NCBI GenBank assembly: GCA_900759385.1
Contig: CAAEUZ010000048.1
Coordinates: 1-34,223 of the forward strand
Direction: 5' to 3'
Source of the DNA: an uncultured Oscillospiraceae bacterium
GTDB taxonomy: Bacteria > Bacillota > Clostridia > Oscillospirales > Oscillospiraceae
DNA: 34,223 bases
Below, piece by piece: positions 30,802 through 34,223 of this stretch (the first letter of the stretch is position 1; each line of letters begins with the position of its first letter). Under the pieces are notes generated by a model. The model saw nothing but the letters and a program-made list of their open reading frames with translations, made no database searches and was not told the DNA's origin. The position numbers and the translations under genes are program-made.

Positions 30802-31538
30802 TGAACACCTTTGGCATCACAGACAGGGGAGCTGTGAGGCGGGACAACCAGGACAGCTTCCTAATAGAGCGGCTGGACGACAGGGAGTGCGTCATAGCCG
30901 TGCTGTGCGACGGCATGGGAGGCGAGAAGGCCGGCAATATAGCCAGCGACCTCGCCGTCAAGACCTATGTCGCGGAGCTGCGCGACCGTATACTCTCCAA
31001 TAAAAAGCGCAAGCCGGATATAAAGGGCATGATGGAGGCCGCCTGCGACGCGGCCAACCACATGATTTACTCCTATTCCTGCTTTGACACGGACTACACC
31101 GGTATGGGTACGACGATGGTCTCCGCCGTCATTTACGGGGACACGGCATATGTGCTCAACGTGGGCGACAGCCGCTGCTATAAGCTGGGCCGCAAGCGAA
31201 TGGCCCAGGTTACGCGCGACCACTCGCTGGTGCAGGACATGGTGGAAAGAGGGGAGATAACCCCGGAACAGGCGAGGGTGCACCCGCGCCGCAATGTGAT
31301 CACAAGGGCGCTGGGCGTAAACGAGCTGGTACCCTGCGACATATTCACGCCCAAGCTCCAGCGCGGCGAGATGCTGCTGCTGTGCTCGGACGGATTGACG
31401 AACATGCTGGAGGACAGGGAGATCCTGGCCTTTTCACGCAGAAACACGGACCCCCTCTCTCTCGGACGGGCCCTGATGGCAGAAGCGCTTGAGCGCGGCG
31501 CCAGGGACAACGTCACGATAGTCATAATTTCCAAATAA
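30801..31538 (+). CDS. prpC: Stp/PrpC-type PP2C protein phosphatase
   Basis: A 245-aa metal-dependent Ser/Thr phosphatase that reverses PrkC phosphorylation. The PP2C motifs are DRGAVRRDNQDSF near the N terminus, CDGMGGEKAG (about 34-43), GTTMVSA, VGDSRCY, and RDNVTIVII at the C terminus; their aspartates bind the two metal ions. The TAA of rlmN shares a base with its ATG. The prkC gene follows after about 20 bases, the normal pair. Confidence 0.95.
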   Translation: MNTFGITDRGAVRRDNQDSFLIERLDDRECVIAVLCDGMGGEKAGNIASDLAVKTYVAELRDRILSNKKRKPDIKGMMEAACDAANHMIYSYSCFDTDYTGMGTTMVSAVIYGDTAYVLNVGDSRCYKLGRKRMAQVTRDHSLVQDMVERGEITPEQARVHPRRNVITRALGVNELVPCDIFTPKLQRGEMLLLCSDGLTNMLEDREILAFSRRNTDPLSLGRALMAEALERGARDNVTIVIISK

Positions 31539-31562
31539 ACCCCGGAACGTTTGGAGGCAGCC

Positions 31563-33335
31563 ATGGACACCAATATGGATAAATATTTGGGCACGACCCT
31601 GGATGACAGATATGAGATAACCGAGACCATAGGCTCCGGCGGCATGGCGGTGGTGTATAAAGCCACCGATAACCGCCTGAACCGCTCGGTAGCTGTGAAG
31701 ATACTGCGCGACGAGCTGGCGCGGGACGAGGAGTTCCGCCGCCGCTTCCAGACCGAGGCGCAGGCCGTCGCCATGCTCTCTCATCCGAACATAGTCTCCG
31801 TCTATGACGTGAGCCATTCTGATGATGTGGAGTATATTGTCATGGAGCTCATTGACGGGCTCACGCTCATGCAGTATATGCTCAGGAGAGGCGCGCTCGG
31901 CTGGAAGGAGGCACTGCATTTCTCCGTCCAGATCAGCAAGGCCCTCGAGCACGCGCACAGCAAGGGCATCATCCACCGCGACATAAAGCCGCAGAATATA
32001 ATGATCCTGCGCGACGGCACCATCAAGGTGGCCGACTTCGGCATCGCCGCTCTGGAGAGCACTCAGGAGCAGCGCAGCGAGCAGACTGTCGGCTCGGTGC
32101 ACTATATAGCGCCTGAGCAGGCCCGGGGCGAGCAGCCTGATCCGCGCAGCGACATCTACTCACTGGGCGTGGTGATGTACGAGATGCTCACCGGCAGCAT
32201 GCCCTATGACGGGGAGACCGCTGAGCAGATAGCGCTCAAGCACATAGCCGGTCTGGCCGTGCCGCCCCAGGAGCTCAACCCGGAGATTCCCGACGAGCTG
32301 GCGCGCATAACGCTTAAGGCCATGAACGCGGACATAACGGCCCGTTATCAGAGCGCAGGCGAGCTGCTGAGCGACCTGGAGGAGTTCAGGAAGCAGCAGG
32401 CAGCCGCCAGGAGCCTGGCCGGGGACAGCGACGAGCTGGACTATGACGGCGATATCCTGCCCGATGTGGAGCCCATAAGCCGTACCGGCGAGATGTCCAG
32501 GGCCAAGTATGCCCGCCGCCGCCAGCGCTCGAAGAAGGTCAGCATAATGAGCGGCGCCGTGGGCGTGCTGGTGTTTATGGTCGCGGTGTTTGTCTTCCTG
32601 TGGAACTATTGGCTGCGCGACATATTCAGCGCCGCTGAGCGCACCGAGGTGCCCGTCTTCGTGGGCCAGAACTACGAGGACGTTGTCAACAACAGCGCCT
32701 ACCTCAGCCTGTACAACTTCACGGTGACTTATTCCATCGACCCGGATATCCCCGAGGGACAGATAATCTCCCAGGACCCGGAGGCCGGACGCAGCATGAT
32801 GATAGTGCCGGAGCGCATCTCCGTCACCCTCACGGTCAGCACCGGCGTGCGCCAGGGCACGGTGCCCAATGTGGTCAACCACTCGCGCCAGGAGGCCATT
32901 CTGGAGCTGCAGAACGCCGGATTCAAGTACGACATCGCCAATGCGTCCAGCGACACCGTCACCGAGGACTATGTCATCAGCACCGAGCCGGGGCCCGACT
33001 CCCAGCTGGCTGAGGGCTCGACCGTAATCATAACGGTCAGTACCGGACCGACTGTGCACACGGTGACAATGCCCAACCTCGTGGGCTATACTGAGAGCGA
33101 GGCCATAAGCATCCTCCTCAGCAACAACCTGGTCTATGCCGACACCACCTATATCGAGAGCGAGCAGGAGGAGGGCACGGTCATCCGCCAGAGCATAGAC
33201 GCCTATGAGGAAGTGGAGGAACGCACCCGCATCTATATCTGGGTCTCCACGGGCCCGGCAGAGACGCCGGAGCCGACGCCCACAGACACACCCTCGCAGG
33301 AGCCGGAGGAAACCGCCGGCGCAGATGGGAGGTAA
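31563..33335 (+). CDS. prkC: PASTA-domain Ser/Thr protein kinase PrkC
   Basis: A 590-aa membrane kinase that senses cell-wall fragments and controls growth and, in spore formers, germination. The kinase domain (about 10-270) shows the glycine loop IGSGGMAVVY, the invariant Lys in VAVKIL, HRDIKPQN (about 138-145), ADFGIA and APEQARG. One transmembrane helix (about 328-349) leads to three extracellular PASTA domains (about 363-430, 432-499, 502-568) and a Pro/Thr/Glu tail. The start is ATG 31563, five bases after GGAGG. Three PASTA domains is typical of Clostridia and Bacilli. Confidence 0.96.
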   Translation: MDTNMDKYLGTTLDDRYEITETIGSGGMAVVYKATDNRLNRSVAVKILRDELARDEEFRRRFQTEAQAVAMLSHPNIVSVYDVSHSDDVEYIVMELIDGLTLMQYMLRRGALGWKEALHFSVQISKALEHAHSKGIIHRDIKPQNIMILRDGTIKVADFGIAALESTQEQRSEQTVGSVHYIAPEQARGEQPDPRSDIYSLGVVMYEMLTGSMPYDGETAEQIALKHIAGLAVPPQELNPEIPDELARITLKAMNADITARYQSAGELLSDLEEFRKQQAAARSLAGDSDELDYDGDILPDVEPISRTGEMSRAKYARRRQRSKKVSIMSGAVGVLVFMVAVFVFLWNYWLRDIFSAAERTEVPVFVGQNYEDVVNNSAYLSLYNFTVTYSIDPDIPEGQIISQDPEAGRSMMIVPERISVTLTVSTGVRQGTVPNVVNHSRQEAILELQNAGFKYDIANASSDTVTEDYVISTEPGPDSQLAEGSTVIITVSTGPTVHTVTMPNLVGYTESEAISILLSNNLVYADTTYIESEQEEGTVIRQSIDAYEEVEERTRIYIWVSTGPAETPEPTPTDTPSQEPEETAGADGR

Positions 33336-33337
33336 AT

Positions 33338-34216
33338 ATGCCTGAAGGCGTGATAATCAAGGCCCTCAGCGGCTTCTATTACGTCAGAACGGGCAGTGAA
33401 ACGGTCGAGTGCAGGGCACGCGGCCGTTTCCGCCTTGACGGAGAGAGCCCGCTCGTGGGCGACCGGGTGGAGATATCCACGGACGCGCAGGGCCGCGGCA
33501 GGGTGGACAGGATCTTCCCGCGGAAAAACTTTTTCATCCGTCCCGCAGTGGCTAATATAGACCTTTTGATAGCTGTCGCCGCCGAGGTTGAACCTGTGAC
33601 GGACCCATTCCTCATCGACCGCGTCACCAGTGTGGCCGAGCACAGCGGATGTGAAGTGCTGATATGCATAAACAAGTCGGATGCATCTGACTGCGGCCGC
33701 CTGAGAGACATATACGCCATGACGCCGTACAGGGTGATCGAGACCAGCGCCGTGACCGGCGAGGGCATAGCCGAGCTCGCTGAGTGCATCCGCGGGAAGG
33801 TGTGCGCCTTTTCCGGCAACTCAGGTGTGGGCAAGAGCAGCATCCTCAACGCACTGGAGCCGTCACTGGAGCTGAAGACCGGCGAGATAAGCGAGAAGCT
33901 TGGCCGCGGCAAGCACACGACCCGCCACGTTGAGATCTTCCCCGTTGCCGGCGGCTACTGTGCGGACACACCCGGCTTCGCCTCCTTCGACGTGGAGCAG
34001 ATGCCGCCCATACCGAAGGATGAGCTGCAATACGCCTTCCCCGAGTTCGAGCCCTACATAGGCCGCTGCCGCTTTGACGACTGCGCCCACAGGAAGGAAC
34101 CGGACTGCGCGGTCAGGGCCGCCGTGGCCGAGGGCGCCGTTTCACCCAGCCGCTACGACAGCTACTGCCGCCTGTATGAAATAAGCGCCCAGTACAGGGA
34201 CTGGGAACTTAAATAG
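33338..34216 (+). CDS. rsgA: Ribosome small subunit-dependent GTPase A
   Basis: A 292-aa circularly permuted GTPase that checks late 30S subunit maturation. An OB fold occupies about 1-65. The G motifs then appear in the order G4 (INKSD), G1 (SGNSGVGKSSI, near 160) and G3 (DTPGF). A C-terminal zinc domain has CRFDDCAHRKEPDC. Its ribosome site is GGGAGGT before ATG 33338. In the normal Firmicutes order rpe would follow, beyond this window. Confidence 0.95.
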   Translation: MPEGVIIKALSGFYYVRTGSETVECRARGRFRLDGESPLVGDRVEISTDAQGRGRVDRIFPRKNFFIRPAVANIDLLIAVAAEVEPVTDPFLIDRVTSVAEHSGCEVLICINKSDASDCGRLRDIYAMTPYRVIETSAVTGEGIAELAECIRGKVCAFSGNSGVGKSSILNALEPSLELKTGEISEKLGRGKHTTRHVEIFPVAGGYCADTPGFASFDVEQMPPIPKDELQYAFPEFEPYIGRCRFDDCAHRKEPDCAVRAAVAEGAVSPSRYDSYCRLYEISAQYRDWELK

Positions 34217-34223
34217 CAAAACC

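Overview
The window is about 34 kb of G+C-rich bacterial DNA in which every supported gene lies on the + strand. Gene content and order point to a spore-forming member of the Firmicutes, class Clostridia, most likely near the Oscillospiraceae/Ruminococcaceae. The evidence is a GerW/YtfJ spore protein beside a DacF-like carboxypeptidase, RemA, CarD, CdaA-CdaR, an IspH-ribosomal protein S1 fusion, and the classic Firmicutes run yicC-remA-gmk-rpoZ-priA-def-fmt-rsmB-rlmN-prpC-prkC-rsgA. The assignment is by inference; no 16S rRNA gene, tRNA gene, CRISPR array or transposase was seen.

Layout. (1) 1-5465: a repeat-like, hairpin-rich edge, then a site-2 protease, scpA and scpB (chromosome condensation), a DUF2953 membrane protein, gerW, a D-Ala-D-Ala carboxypeptidase and an RsuA-type pseudouridine synthase. 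(2) 5487-11260: a promoter, an RpiR-type regulator, a BaiN/HI0933 flavoprotein, cmk, a PlsC-type acyltransferase and an ispH-rpsA fusion, closed by a strong terminator. (3) 11294-18473: carD, a 396-base noncoding gap, three tandem paralogous lipoproteins, ispD-ispF, and a fourth lipoprotein paralogue. (4) 18516-20030: a DUF3343 sulfur/selenium-carrier-like gene and a cysteine desulfurase-like gene, preceded by a perfect 23-bp inverted repeat that covers the start codon. (5) 20088-22739: cdaA and cdaR (cyclic di-AMP synthesis) and an RseC-like protein. (6) 22741-34216: the conserved run for RNA processing, nucleotide synthesis, replication restart, translation initiation, RNA modification, Ser/Thr signalling and ribosome maturation, ending in rsgA.

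Most genes overlap or abut their neighbours (ATGA, TAATG or TGATG junctions), so translational coupling in long operons is likely. ispH, ispD and ispF are three steps of the MEP isoprenoid pathway. cdaA/cdaR, prkC/prpC and the carboxypeptidase all bear on cell-wall homeostasis.

The least explained parts are the four-member lipoprotein family with a shared C-terminal module, the 23-bp inverted repeat over the DUF3343 start, a perfect Shine-Dalgarno and in-frame ATG at the IspH/S1 junction, and a hairpin that buries the only ribosome site of the carboxypeptidase gene. All functions are read from sequence motifs and family knowledge; no database search was run.
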